Origin: Nageia nagi
Lineage: Eukaryota > Pinophyta
DNA length: 64,000 bases
Assembly (NCBI GenBank): GCA_050084985.1
Contig: JBITNC010000001.1
Location: 54,932,001 to 54,996,000 of the forward strand
Direction of reading: 5' to 3'
Part shown: positions 1 through 11,377 of the stretch, in pieces
How positions within the stretch are numbered: the first letter of the stretch is position 1
Layout: each line of letters opens with the position of its first letter
Made by a program: the position numbers and the translations under genes
The notes under the pieces: generated by a model
Seen by the model: the letters and a program-made list of their open reading frames with translations, nothing else
Told to the model about the DNA's origin: nothing
Database searches by the model: none

Positions 1-480
1 ATATGTGAGGAACGCGTATATGCATTTTTGTTATGCTCCATTTGGTAATGATAATCAACACATATTTTGTATACATCAGATGACTATGAGTATTGGTTTG
101 CCATCTTTATGGTGAATTATAGTGCACCTATCCTTGTTTATATGAATATGTTGCATCTAACTAATATTCTTATTTGAACTGCTAATGAATTGCAGGTTCT
201 TTGAGATTGCAAGTTACTTACTTTAGGTGTGCAGGCTTATGGAGATCATCATGACTTCTAATTGGATGACTACTTTATGTACATTGAAACCAATTATGGT
301 TGATGATTGTATTGTAAACCATTTGTTAAAATGGTAAAGTAGTGAGTCTCAAACTAGATCTTGCTTACTTCATAAAGATGTAAAAAGCTCTCATCTCCCA
401 TTATCTTATTTTGAAGAACTCTTTTACTCTCTCTTTCTTCTCTCTTATTCACTCTATCCCAATTATGCATTAAGGGGGAG
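1..480. other. No gene seen; probable 3' interior of a copia-type element
   Basis: I see no conserved protein in this stretch. It ends in a purine-rich tract (taagggggag, 471-480) directly against an LTR that starts with TG. That is how the 3' end of an LTR retrotransposon looks, so this is probably the non-coding 3' interior of a copia-type element whose body lies left of the window. Confidence 0.4.
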
Positions 481-1001
481 TGTTGAAATGTATAATGCAT
501 TATTGTAAAGGTTTGTATTAATTATCTTTGTAAATTCACTAATACTTAAAGGTATCATTATATACCTTAAGTATTTAAGTGAATATGATAATGTAACTTG
601 TCCTACACTCCATGACATGAGCATGTCCCTTGGGTAAAAGGGAGTTGCATGTCATGTCTTTGTACATTGGTTAAAAGGGTAATCTAAAGAGGAATTTTTG
701 CCTATAAATAGAAGGCTCCCTCTTTGTGGTCACACACCAATTTATGAAGTAAAGTTATGCTATAGGATAGTGTTTAGGAGATGAGACTAAGAGGATTGTA
801 GGAGGTTCATATTTGTGAATGAAGTAAGATATAGTTAGTGGATGTAATCCTAATTAGAGGAACCACTTTATCTCTTGAGTCACTTTGTGAGATTATCTTC
901 TTGAGTTATCTTAATGTTAGTTTGAGCTTCCATGAGATCTTGGTAGTTTAGGATTGTATTTGTTATAGTTCAATTTGTTCACATAACTCTTTCTTGAAAA
1001 C
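481..1001 (+). repeat. LTR of a copia-type retrotransposon
   Basis: The sequence starts TGTTGAAATG directly after the polypurine tract aagggggag and can be ended at ...TTGAAAACA, about 521 bp. It carries a TATA box (TATAAATA, 703-710), as expected for an LTR promoter. Gypsy integrase sequence begins immediately to the right, so this LTR lies within or against an older gypsy element. The right end was set only by the CA terminus and the start of integrase homology. The matching 5' LTR is not in the window, so a solo LTR versus a full-element 3' LTR cannot be decided. Confidence 0.6.
703..710 (+). promoter_or_regulatory. TATA box in the copia-type LTR
   Basis: TATAAATA sits in the middle of the LTR, the usual place for the U3 promoter of a plant LTR retrotransposon. 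There is no independent evidence of activity. Confidence 0.5.
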
Positions 1002-1003
1002 AT

Positions 1004-1897
1004 TTCCAAAATCCATGGCATACCATCTACCATCATTAGTGACTATGATTCGATATTCACTAGTAAATTCTAGCAAGAATTCTTCAAACTTTAGGGCACT
1101 CAACTTAACATGAGCTCAGCTCATCACCCCCATATATATGGCCAGATCGAGATTGTTAATAAATGCTTGGAAACATATCTCTGTTGTTTTGAGTCAACCT
1201 AATAGGTCCATTGGATTAAATGGCTTCCCTTATTGGAATGGTGGTATAATGCTTCATATCATACTTCCATAAGGATGAATCCCTGTATGGCTAACCTTCA
1301 CCCATGATCATCTCTTATATCCTAGGTAGAACCAATGTCCAAGCAGTAAATACCACCTTAACCAATATAAGAAACATCATTCACATCCTTGGGAAAATAT
1401 TTAAATGGCTCAACACTAAATGAAACAACAAGTTGATCAACAACATGTCGAAAGGTAGTTCCAAGAAGGAGACATGGTTTTCTTGCGACTTCAACCATAC
1501 CAATAAACATATTTTAAATTAAAAGGTCCTCAAAAATTGGCCCCATAATTTTATGAACCTTATAAAATACTCAATGTATTGGCCTTGCAACATACAAGTT
1601 GGCACTCCCAGCATCATCAACGATTCATCCTATTTTTCATGTGTCCTACCTTAAGCAAGTCTTAGGCTCTCAAGCCATAATTCAAAGTGAACTACCTAAA
1701 TTCACTAAGGAGGGATCCATCATGGTTGAACTTGAGGTCGTTCTATACTAATGCACATGCTAGCTTCGCAACCGCACTATTACTAAAGTTTTTATCTAGT
1801 GGCATGGATTAGCTCCTAAGGATGCAACTTGGGAGACACTCCATTAACTTGAGCAACAATTTCCTAATTTTTAGCTTTGAGGTTAAAGATATATTTT
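1004..1897 (+). pseudogene. Ty3/gypsy integrase and chromodomain tail
   Basis: Translating across frames gives the classic end of a gypsy polyprotein. First comes an integrase core block equivalent to 'PKS..S+RD..F.S.FW..L...', then '..SS..HP..DGQTE..N+..E' (near 1,010-1,170). A 'P.FHVS.LK' block follows near 1,630-1,660, and near 1,780-1,850 a chromodomain-like '..LV.W......DATWED' (DATWED is legible at about 1,820). Stops and frameshifts are frequent, so it is not functional. Gag, protease, reverse transcriptase and RNase H are missing on the left, where the copia LTR abuts. The 3' LTR follows after a purine tract. This is established gypsy architecture; only the exact left limit is inferred. 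Confidence 0.8.
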
Positions 1898-1910
1898 CAG
1901 AGGGGTGGCA
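1897..1910 (+). promoter_or_regulatory. Polypurine tract of the gypsy element
   Basis: The tract cagaggggtggca lies directly before the TG of the LTR at 1,911. It is the expected position of the plus-strand DNA primer. Confidence 0.6.
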
Positions 1911-2279
1911 TGCTAGGATCCCACATCCTAACATTACTTAGACTATATTAGTTATATTAAATGTAAGGTGGATTGAGATATTTGTAAGGCAAATCACCAA
2001 ATTGTATTAAATGATCGATTAGGGTTAGGGTAGGTAGATTATAAATATGCATGGGAATAAAATAGTTATCATCTTAGAAAATGTGTTGTTTGAGTTGTAA
2101 GAAGGTAACCCCTTCAAAGTGGCTTGTAATTCATTTTGGTTATTCAATAAAGTGATTCTGATAGTATCTTGTTCTATTCAGATTCCTGTTGCTTATGGTT
2201 GTGATATTGAGTTACATTCAATTCATATTTCACTATTTTTTAGCTTGAATCTCATTTAGGAACTTGCAGGTTCCTAACA
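1911..2279 (+). repeat. 3' LTR of the gypsy element (family shared with 10,178)
   Basis: About 369 bp, from TGCTAGGATCCCACATCCTA to ...GGTTCCTAACA. The first 23 bases form a near-perfect inverted repeat (TGCTAGGAT / ATCCTAACA around CCCAC). A TATA-like TATAAATATG lies near 2,041 and an AATAAAG near 2,146. The same start, internal 'ttagggttaggg' segment and end recur in the LTR at 10,178, so both belong to one family. Confidence 0.8.
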
Positions 2280-2289
2280 CTTTCTCTGA

Positions 2290-3590
2290 TCTGAAAACAA
2301 AATCTATAGTATTCTCCATAGCTCATAATAAATCCCTAAGACCATACAAATTCCTAGTGGATTTTTTTTAGAAGTTCTAGGGGATTATGGGTATAAAAGA
2401 TATTAAGGTGGTAAGAGAGATCCAATCTCTAGGAAAATCCTCAAGGTATGGAACACTAAATTTTTGGGAATAATACCTAAGGTTATAGATGCAAAAGATT
2501 ATACATAGTTCTACTCAACTAGCTTGTGTAATGTGGTGTATAATATCCTTACCAAAATAATGGTAAACAAATTTAAGTTGATCCTCCCTCATCTCATCTC
2601 TCCGAAATAAGGAGGATTTATACAAGGCATATAGATTATCGATGGCATGCATGAGGTATTGCACACTACTCAAACAAAGAATATTAAGGTATTCCTATTG
2701 AAATTGGATATGAAAAAGCCTTATGAAAAAATTAACTAGACCTTTCTAGATAAGATTTATAGGAAATTTGGGTTCTCTACTATATGATGATCTTGGATAA
2801 ATTAGTGTATAACTATGAATTCCTTCTCGATACTTATAAATGGAGAGGTTGTTGGCTTCTTCCATTCTAAAAGGGTACTCAGGCAAGGTAACCTAATCTC
2901 TCCATATTTATTCATCTTGATGGCGAAGGTTTTAGGGAGAAGGATTGGGAATGGAGGAGGATAGGAAAAATCAACAATGTTAAACCATCTAATGCACCAA
3001 TCACAAGTACTCATAGCCAATTTATGGATGATACAATCATAGTGGGGAAGGCATTGATGGTGGAAGGAAGGACTTATTTAAGGATCCTATAGCTATATGA
3101 AGGGGCGTCATAACATAATATAAATTTTGACAAAAGCAAGCTATTCTTCATCCATACCCCTATAGAAAAAGGAAGATTGTAGGTATTTTTAAATGCCAAA
3201 TTAAAGATCTTCCACCTACCTATCTAGGTATGCCACTATTTGTAGGTCCATTAGGGAAAAAATTATGGTTGCCATTGATTGAATGATTCTAGAAAGCATT
3301 GGTAGGATGGAAAGGGATGACACTGTCAATAGCTAGTAAATGTTTACTAGTGAAAATGATGCTTCAAAGTATGCATGTTTATTGTGCCTCAATCTTAGAG
3401 AACCCTATTGGCATCTATAAATAAATTGATCATATCTATAATAGGTTCCTCTAGATAGGGATGGAGAAGAGGAGAAGTGTAACCTTGGTAGGTTGTGCTA
3501 AGGTATGTAAACCTAAAAGTGAGGGAGGTTTGGGCCTCTGTAGCTTTCACTTTGGATATATTTGGAGGAGGAGGGGGGAATGAGATTTTT
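2290..3590 (+). pseudogene. Decayed LINE (non-LTR) reverse transcriptase
   Basis: Blocks of plant L1-type reverse transcriptase appear in order. 'LCNVVYNILTKIMVNKFK' is near 2,520. 'GFIQG..I.D' near 2,610 is followed by 'LLKLDMKKPYEKI'. 'LINGEVVGFF..KRVLRQGNL' is near 2,835. 'SPYLFILMAKVL' follows. 'QFMDDTIIVG' near 3,020 is the catalytic FADD-like motif, here FMDD. 'YLGMPLFVG', 'GWKGMTLSIASK' and 'VCKPKSEGGLGL' near 3,510 complete the series. Many stops and frameshifts interrupt it. ORF1, endonuclease and RNase H are not seen, so it is a fragment. It is immediately downstream of the gypsy 3' LTR. Confidence 0.85.
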
Positions 3591-3655
3591 TTGAGGTATA
3601 TATGTATTCACTTTGGATTTCTTTGGAGGAGGGAATGAGATTTTGCTACCATTCA
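3546..3655. repeat. Short tandem duplication, 61-bp period
   Basis: The block beginning ttcactttggat at 3,546 is repeated at 3,607 (ttcactttggat...tttggaggaggg...aatgagatttt). It lies at the 3' edge of the LINE fragment. Confidence 0.7.
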
Positions 3656-4019
3656 CCAAATCTTGGATCTTGTTCTTTAATATGTGATAATATTTGATGA
3701 GGTTTGCTCTCTATCCATGATAGTTATATAAGTACTACTATATAATATTGGGACTAAAATTTGGACCCTTATTTGTTGGAGGAGGAAACTTTATTAGTCT
3801 TTTTTTACCAAGAACTTTAATACTTCATCAATGTCATCATATATAGGGTTGAATTTCCTTTCTTCTTTCTTAGGATTTTGGGTTATTTATTTTAATTTCT
3901 CCACAAAAACTACCATTGGAAGCTTAGGTTGAGGTTCTTATTTCTTTTCTTTAGATGGATATCTATTTATTTTTTTGTTTTGTAAGTCTCTATAACTTAT
4001 CAAGAACCTTTCTTTTTAA
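3656..4019. other. Intergenic, nothing recognised
   Basis: AT-rich sequence with no frame, repeat or motif that I can support. Confidence 0.5.
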
Positions 4020-4445
4020 TAATTGAATGAAGGAAAGTATGTAATGGTTACTTGCAATAATCAAAACAAAGTGCCTTGTATTTATGTTGTAATGACTGAA
4101 TGAATGCCTCAAGATTGTGTTTTTCATTAACGACAATCCTATTTGCAATCAATATTTGATAAAATATTCAATTATTTAGCCTTCTCTTTTTTTAAACTGC
4201 ATTAATTTAATAAATGAAATTTCTTGTAGAATAAATACCTTGAAAATATTAATGAATGATTTTTTAAGTTGAGAAGAATCCTAAATACTATTATGAGGCA
4301 TCTTGTTGAATCACTTAAGAGCACTTCCTTTCAATGTGAGAGGAAATAACTTGGTGTACGAATCTCTATCCAATGTGATAACTAAAACTTCATATTGAAA
4401 AATTTGCATATGTAATCTTGGATCTTCATACCTGTTTACCAATCG
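4020..4445 (-). pseudogene. Ty3/gypsy gag relic
   Basis: Reading the minus strand from about 4,442 gives one frame with only a few stops: '.YEDPRLHMQIFQYEV', then 'LFPLTLKGSALK', then 'FNKMPHNSI', then 'SQLKKSFI'. Lower down comes a block ending 'FKKREG.IIEYFIKY'. This is the retrotransposon gag (capsid) signature: Y..DP..H, F...LKG.A..WF, SQL...F and the '+.EG....Y..R+' block. The W after LK has become a stop (TGA). Zinc knuckle and pol are not seen. A minus-strand coding-like segment at 5,460-6,020 may be its N-terminal part, separated by unrelated sequence. Confidence 0.65.
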
Positions 4446-5459
4446 AATTGATCATGAGGGTTCTTATCTATAATCAAAAATTGATGGATTAAATGAAGAG
4501 AAGAATAGAAAGCAAAGACAAACACTTAAATATAAGAACAGAGGGTCAATCCTTTTATTAACAGTAATGAGATCGACTACAATGATATAATGATCACACC
4601 AATGGTTCTCACACTTTCTCTCTCACACGCTTCCTCTCTATCCTTGCTTCTCCTCTTATTAGGACTATTTAGAGGCTTAAGGATTTGTATCCTTTTGGTA
4701 AGAGTAGCTAACCCTTATTGTTCAATTTTTAACTACTAGTTAGAGTCGACTGATTTACATAATGAAATTCTCTCTTGCTAACAATAGCCTTCATATTTTG
4801 TGAATTTCAAGCTCTTCATAGTATCCACAATAGGTTTCTCTTATTATTTTAAAAAAATGGATTTCCTATCCACCTCTTGTTGTGATTATTTTACATAGGA
4901 AAATATTAGCTCTTAAAATTGCTTGAGTAACTCATTCATATTTGGAATAATAGGAGTTTGATTTATTTGGATTACCTCATGTTATTGAATATATCTTTTA
5001 GGAGTATGAAATATATGAAATTCTTCTTTCTTATTATTTATGCCATTATTAATATGGTAAATAACTTTTGTAAAATGCTTATCCAAATCATCCAAAGATA
5101 ATTTTTTCATGGCCTCCTCATCATGATTGAGAACTATGGAATCCTTTATATCATTTTCTTGTTATGACCAACCAGGAAAAGGATGTAAGGCTTTTTTAAG
5201 ATAACATTAATATTGAACTCTCCATTCATCCTCTGGATTAGGATCAAAAGTGACTATTAATGATTCTTTATATTTTGTTGTAAATATTCTTATATTTTAT
5301 CCCAATATTGATGCAAATTTGCTAAGAATTCTACGAAATATCTCACTTTTTATTCAATAAAATAAGGATTTTGCAAAGTTCCCAAATATTGATGTTTAAT
5401 CTAATTCTTTTGATTTTTCAAATAATGATAAGGTTCAAAGGCTTGAAGAAATATAGCAT
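4446..5459. other. No gene seen; possible insertion within the gag relic
   Basis: This kilobase separates the capsid relic from the coding-like stretch at 5,460-6,020. It contains pyrimidine runs (ctctctcacacgcttcctctc near 4,620) and AT-rich filler. I could not find LTR ends or a protein. Confidence 0.4.
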
Positions 5460-6020
5460 TGAGTTATTAGATTATGTCATCATGAGGATTTATACTTGAT
5501 ATATCATTTACATCTACTTCATCCTCAATACTAAGACCTTCTAGTTCTTGAGTGTGAACAAGATCTTCTTCTTGTTGTATCGTGTCTCCTATGGTAACTA
5601 AGGGTCTAGTGTTAGCACTAGGATACTTTAAGATTTGTAGAGAAGTCAAGGTGATTTTGTCACCATATTCTGAATAACTACCTCTATCTCATCCTCATTT
5701 TCTTCAATCATGTTATAAGCATCAACACTACCCCCAATGCTAGTGCTAGGAATCTAAGTAATTGGAGGTGGAAGCAAAGGATGAATAGTATTTTTTTGGC
5801 AAAGAGCTTTCATTCTAGATTTTTTTCATCACATTTTGAGGAGCTATATCTATTAATATTTCTTTAGTTGTATTGGTGACTTCCAAGACTTGGTGGATTG
5901 GTAATGGATCTCTTTCTGTTACTAGGGCTTGGAAGGAATTTGTTTATTTTATTGGATGAGAAACAATCACCATATGAGTACTTTGAGTAGACATAGATCT
6001 TCCAACCACTGTTGATGTTT
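5460..6020 (-). pseudogene. Coding-like relic, perhaps N-terminal region of the gag at 4.0-4.4 kb
   Basis: The minus strand reads as fairly open, acidic polypeptide segments: 'ALVTERDPLPIHQVLEVTN' near 5,930-5,870 and 'DTIQQEEDLVHTQELEGL' near 5,590-5,535. No known domain is visible. It sits upstream, on the same strand, of the capsid relic, which suggests the variable N-terminal part of a gag protein. A simple chance open frame is also possible. Confidence 0.35.
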
Positions 6021-9000
6021 GAAATCCTTCACCTTTGGATTCTCCATTCTTTAATTGTTTTGATGTATGGTTTTGGAAGGCAAATCTACTATTGAACTTT
6101 TTGCATAATAAATATCTCAATCATTATCCCCTTGCGAGAAGCTAGTGGATTTCTATCTTTTGAGCTATAATATTATGCTTTTAATAATGGGAGAAAGCTT
6201 ATTTTTCTTTCTTTTGCTTGCAGTATTAGTATCCTCACCAAATACATTTATTATTTCTTTTTTGAAAGCATGGTAAGGAATGAGAAAAATAAAGAAAGGA
6301 ATTTTTCATAACAATCACAACATTTTGAAATATTTTTATCAAACCCTAACTTTAACATTTATAAAAAGAAAAGGATGTTGGGTTCACCAATATGTAGATG
6401 ATAAAATGTATCCCTTAACCATAGTAAAGGATAAAATAATTATATTTACTTTAATGAATGAGAAAAAAGTACTTAATTACCTATGATCACTCATTAACTA
6501 GTGGGAATAACTCAAGATAAAAGCAATGATATAAACAAAGTAGTAATATGATAATAACATGACTTAGCCTATGAGATAATGAAAAATAGATGTGTACCTA
6601 TTATCTATCTAGTTGAGGAAAATGCATTTGAGAAGTAGGCAAATATCAAAACTTACATATCGGGTCTTAAGATAATATCTCTCATATATTCGAGGGTTGG
6701 AGTTGGTACTAAGGATCTTGAAGATGAAAGTCACTCACTGTGGTAGTAATTTTGTTTGCTTTTCTTCCAAGATTATGGTGAAAGGATAACTCTTGAGGGT
6801 AACAAATTCTAATCTTGATAGGTGGTGTTGAAGAATACTGACAAGTTTGTTAGATATATACATTATCAGATAGTCTTTCCATGCATATAATTCTCATTTT
6901 ATAGGTTTAAACTATATATATATAAACCTTTGCATGTTAGCATCGATGTTGACAAAATAAGAGAATTACACATGAGAAGTAACTTAGGTAGATCATAAAC
7001 AATAATAGACATATAACATAACATCATATTCATACATAGTGAAGGTTATGTGACATGAAGTTTGGCCCAAAAAAGGTACCAAATTATGTGTCAAGATCAT
7101 CATAAGAAGGAAAGATACAATTTTATGCATCTTAGGGACAAAGCAGGATTATAGGGTCATGGAGGATCTTACCATTTGTACATGTTGGAGGACTTATGCC
7201 ATGGAGCACATGCATTATCTCAAGATCATCCATGGAGAGAAAGATGGTAGGAGTCAACATTTGAGGATAGTTGTTTTTCATCCTTATTTTCTCTAAGCTT
7301 TTGAGGACCAAAAGCCACCTCATTAGGGAGGTGTGATCAAAAATGGATCATGTGAATGAAAATTAAACATCAACAGAGTCGGGATTTTGGTGAATTCTCA
7401 TGGTTGGGTGTTTGAAGTATTTTTTATGGCTCTTATGGAGTTGTTTGTAGCTCAAACCTATCACAAAATAAATTATTCATCTTTATAAGGTTATAAAATT
7501 TGTACATATATCCAATTGATGCAAATTATATTCCATTGCGTAGATTTTGAAAAGAGCTTTCTAATGAGTATATGCATGCCTACCTTTGATGAATATTTGG
7601 TTGTTGTCTTCCAAATTTTGGTAGACATTATCTTTTGTCTTAAAAAAGTGTTATTCCAATGATATCATTAGCCTATTTTTCAATGAAATCATTGGATTAT
7701 ACCATATTTGGCCTATGAAAATCTTAGAATTCATGTTGTAGAGTTTTAGGTCCATCTTGGAGGTTTTTAAGGGTGCTATTGATGAAGACTTCCTAGCAAC
7801 ATTGTTAGATTAAGACTTAACACAACCCAACCTTGACCTCACTATGCGAAAGGACTTGAAGACCAACCCTATCATTGGACGAGTTGATAAGTTAGTGGCA
7901 TCATTGGATGGACATAATACATTTTGGGGGAACATGAAGCATCGAAGGTATTTTCATAATGAAAGATGAAGTGTAAAGGTCATTTGCAAGTGAAGAGATA
8001 GGCTAACAAAGTTAAAACATATATCAGGATGTTATTGAGAGGCTAATGAGCTAATGAACATGTTCTAGTATATTTTTTGGGTTGTAGATTGAGACTGTTG
8101 CAACTAGGGAGTGTTGTGGAGTTGGAGAATGTTGATCTTAGAGTATGGATGATCATTGGAGTTATTGGTGCAAGTGTTTTCCATAGTTTGACAGTAGCAC
8201 ATAGGCCAACTATGGTTGTAGCTTCATTATTTTAATCAAATATAAAATCTAAGCTCTTTGAAAGTGGATGTTTCCCTACACTAGAGTTTATCACTATAGA
8301 TATTTATATTCTTAATTGTGTGCGTGTATTTTTTTTTTGGTTGTTTTCATTGTTTTAGTAATCAATATTTCATAGAGTGAGAATATATATTTTAAATTAA
8401 AGAGAATTAAAATTTGTATTTGAAGATCCATAAAAGCATAGTTATTGGTGATTATAGATCAAAAGTGTTGTGAATTTATTAGGTAATCCTTCATAAGTTG
8501 CCTAGATACCTAACATTAAATTATATAGTCAAATAGTACTTACTTGATAAATAATAAGACCATAGATTGTAAATGATTGATGTATATTATTTTGGAGCAT
8601 TAATATTTACTTCAACATAATATATCTTAATGTTATTTTTTTAATATTTATGATATTTTTTTTTCAAGCTTTATTTCATATTGAATGATGATATTTTAAC
8701 TATGTTTATTTTTAATTACTTCCATTTCATTAATTAAATTTAATCTTCATTTAAAATTAATGATAAAAACATGTAATAACTTTTAATCAACTACTCAAAA
8801 TGATTTTAAAAATTACTTTGAATTGAAAACAAAAGATTGAATTAAAACTAAAATTGAAAATAAATATAAAGAGAGATGGTTGACAGTATCCAACACGAGG
8901 AGTAGTCGTGTTGTGCATTTAGATGGTGACCAAATCTTAAACAGAGGAATGCCTACAATTTCAGTCGGTGTGAATTGATAGAATCGTTAAGCAGTTCCAC

Positions 9001-9021
9001 AAAACTGCAACTTTCAAAACG
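6021..9021. other. About 3 kb without a recognised gene
   Basis: AT-rich sequence with only short chance frames (for example 6,280-6,486 plus and 7,132-7,323 minus), none with recognisable motifs. It is probably old transposon debris, but I found no terminal repeats or protein blocks to prove that. Confidence 0.5.
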
Positions 9022-9095
9022 TGGCGCCGCCCAGACTTGAACTGGAGACCTTCAGTGTGTTAGACTGACGTGATAACCAACTACACCACGGCACC
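9022..9095 (-). tRNA. tRNA-Val (anticodon AAC)
   Basis: The minus strand folds into a complete 74-nt cloverleaf. The acceptor stem GGTGCCG pairs with CGGCGCC, with one T-G pair. The D arm is GTGTAGTTGGTTATCAC, the anticodon stem TCAGT/ACTGA, the loop CTAACAC with anticodon AAC, the T arm TCCAGTTCAAGTCTGGG, and the discriminator A. No intron and no encoded CCA, as usual for nuclear genes. A short T run (cgTTTTg) follows the 3' end and could terminate RNA polymerase III. The body matches plant tRNA-Val(AAC) as I remember it. The acceptor stem differs at several positions yet still pairs, and the B box (AGTTCAAGTCT) deviates from GGTTCGANTCC, so reduced transcription or a tRNA relic is possible. 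Confidence 0.85.
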
Positions 9096-9394
9096 TCTGT
9101 AAATTAATTTTTATCCTCCAATTATAATTCATCATTACTAAAATTACAAAATAATAAAAGTAGTTGACGTGCTAAGTTATATAATTAAAATACGGTGGAA
9201 ACACTATTTAAATGGCTACATTATGTTAGTATTTAAACGTAAACAATATTGAAATAAAGTATTTTTTCACATTTTAAGGAAGCAAAGAATGAATATAAAT
9301 ATCAATTTTTTTAAAAAAAATGCAAACTAAAATTTTGGAGGACATTTGAAAGATGTTCTAGGATAATATAATCATAAGTATACTTCAAACTTTT
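9096..9394. other. Intergenic AT-rich
   Basis: Upstream flank of the tRNA gene. No feature is supported. Confidence 0.5.
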
Positions 9395-10018
9395 AAGCCT
9401 AAATAATATAATAGATTTCATGAACAATGTGATATGGTAATGACTAGATATTATAGCAAGTGTGGAAATTTAGCTCAAAATAATATCAAGATGCAAAATA
9501 TTACGATAGTTTTAAAAAATAAAGTAATTTTTATAGAGGATACTATTAAAGTTATTCTAAATGATATAGTCAAAAAATTACCTAAAATGTTTGGGCTTCA
9601 TATTGTTGTAGTCTAATTATAAGAGCATTATGATATTGATAAGAAGTCATTCCATAACAATTATTATTAAATAAATATTACAATATTTTAAAAATATTAA
9701 TTAATTATTTAGGCCTAAACAATATAAATCATTTCAACAAAGATGTGGTATGGTGGTGAGTAGAGAGAGATCTTAGCAAGTGTGAAAACTTTGTTCAAAA
9801 TAGTATCAAGATGCAAAAAATTATGATAATTTAAAAAAATAGAGTAATATTCATAAAGGACACTATAAAGTTATTCTAAAAGATATAGTAAAAAAAATTG
9901 CTTGGAATTTTTGAGCTTAAACTTGTTGTAGCATTGTCATAAGAGCATTATGATATTGATAAGAAGTCATTTCGATAATAAATATTATAATATTTTAAAA
10001 AATATTAATTAATTATTT
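9395..10018. repeat. Two-copy tandem duplication, 316-bp period
   Basis: Copy 1 starts at 9,395 (aagcctaaataatata) and copy 2 at 9,711 (aggcctaaacaatata). Shared blocks include 'agcaagtgtg', 'aatatcaagatgcaaaa', 'taagagcattatgatattg' and 'ataagaagtcatt'. Many substitutions separate the copies, so the duplication is old. No coding content is recognised. Confidence 0.85.
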
Positions 10019-10177
10019 TAATAAAAATATGTGTAAGTTACTTCCCTTTTAAGGCATGTGATTAGCTTACAAAGTAGATATGTAATGTAAAGGTAAGTAT
10101 TATATGATAAGATAAACAATATAATAAAATAAAATATGAAAAATATAAAGCGTAGGTATAATACCTTTTGAGATGAA

Positions 10178-10588
10178 TGTTAGGATCCCACATCCTAACA
10201 TTTTAGTGTTAGTATTAGTATTTTAATTAAATTGTCAGCTTATATTGTAAACCATAATATTGTGATTGTAAGGGTGGGGCCCGATTTTGCATAATTATTA
10301 GGGTTAGGGTTAGTATATTATAAATTGGTAGAAGTGTGTGGAGAAAGGAATCTTGAACATTATTTTCACTTTTGAAGTTGTAAGGAGGTAGCCCCCTTGA
10401 AGCGACCTATGATTTTGTTATTATTCAGTAAAATCCTATCCTTATCTGCTTATTATTGCTATTTCGTATTCTATTTATCAGTGCATGCTCTATTATTTCC
10501 ACTAGCTTAGTTGTCATTTTCCTATTTTAAATCAATATTCATTACATTTTAGCAATATTTTTCTTTGCATATTTGTAGCATCATAACA
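10178..10588 (+). repeat. 5' LTR of a Ty3/gypsy element
   Basis: 411 bp, from TGTTAGGATCCCACATCCTA to ...GCATCATAACA, followed by TC and a methionine-tRNA primer-binding site. The first 23 bases are a perfect 9-bp inverted repeat around CCCAC. It contains a TATA-like tattataaatt near 10,316 and the telomere-like agggttagggttag. It is the same family as the LTR at 1,911. Confidence 0.88.
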
Positions 10589-10590
10589 TC

Positions 10591-10602
10591 TGGTATCAGA
10601 GC
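10591..10602 (+). promoter_or_regulatory. Primer-binding site, initiator-Met tRNA
   Basis: TGGTATCAGAGC, two bases after the LTR end, is the standard plant complement of the 3' end of initiator methionine tRNA that primes minus-strand DNA synthesis. Confidence 0.92.
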
Positions 10603-11377
10603 TCTTTCTAGGGCATTCTGTTGTAGGAAAATAAAAAAAAATTCTTAGAGGTCTTAGCTAGAAACCATATACCAAGGATTTTAAAATATCTAGGAGGATC
10701 TATCATTTTTGGTTAAGCACACTTGCCCATAAAGCTATTTGTGAAGTGAGGTGCAAAAAACTCTACACCAATATGTAGGCCTCAAATAGAACCCTACATG
10801 AAATTAGATTCCACGTATCGAAAGGTATATAGAAGAGTATTTAGGCTATAAACAAAAACTAGGTAGGAAGCTGTGTCGATCGTCTGTAAATTGTAGTGCA
10901 CCAGTAAGTGCCACTGGAAATTTACTTATCATAGAATCAATCTCCACAACCTCTTTCCTTATGAAAGTTGGATAGGAGGGGTGTTTAGATAAGCCTATAG
11001 AGCAGATAATCCTTACCCTAGAATCATTTCTTCACACAAAAAACCTTGATTCGAAAAGCAGAATGTATGACATGTAGTTTTTTAGAGCCTTCAAAAATAG
11101 CAATTTAGAGGTAGCAAAACCTTCAAAGCTAAATAACTAAAAATTTGTATCATTTCAATAGTTGTTAATAAAAGTAGATAGACCCATAGATGTAAAAAAA
11201 AGAGTCTAAGAGTTTGAAAATCATCATCAGGAGATGTATCCCATTGTGATCATCTTTTCGAGTTGATCATTTTGATATACTACACCCATACACTTTTTCA
11301 TGCGCTTTCTAAAAATACCAATTTTTAAAAATAATAGTTTCCAAATATAACAACTTCAAAAATAGCAATTTTTAGAA
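10603..11377 (+). other. Untranslated leader of the gypsy element
   Basis: Sequence between the primer-binding site and the first gag ATG, without a frame that I recognise. A leader of this length is normal for plant gypsy elements. Confidence 0.5.

Noticed and set aside
10290-10312. Telomere-like ttagggttaggg
   Set aside because: It is only two to three units, present in both LTRs of the family, and plant telomeres use TTTAGGG; it is LTR sequence, not an interstitial telomere.
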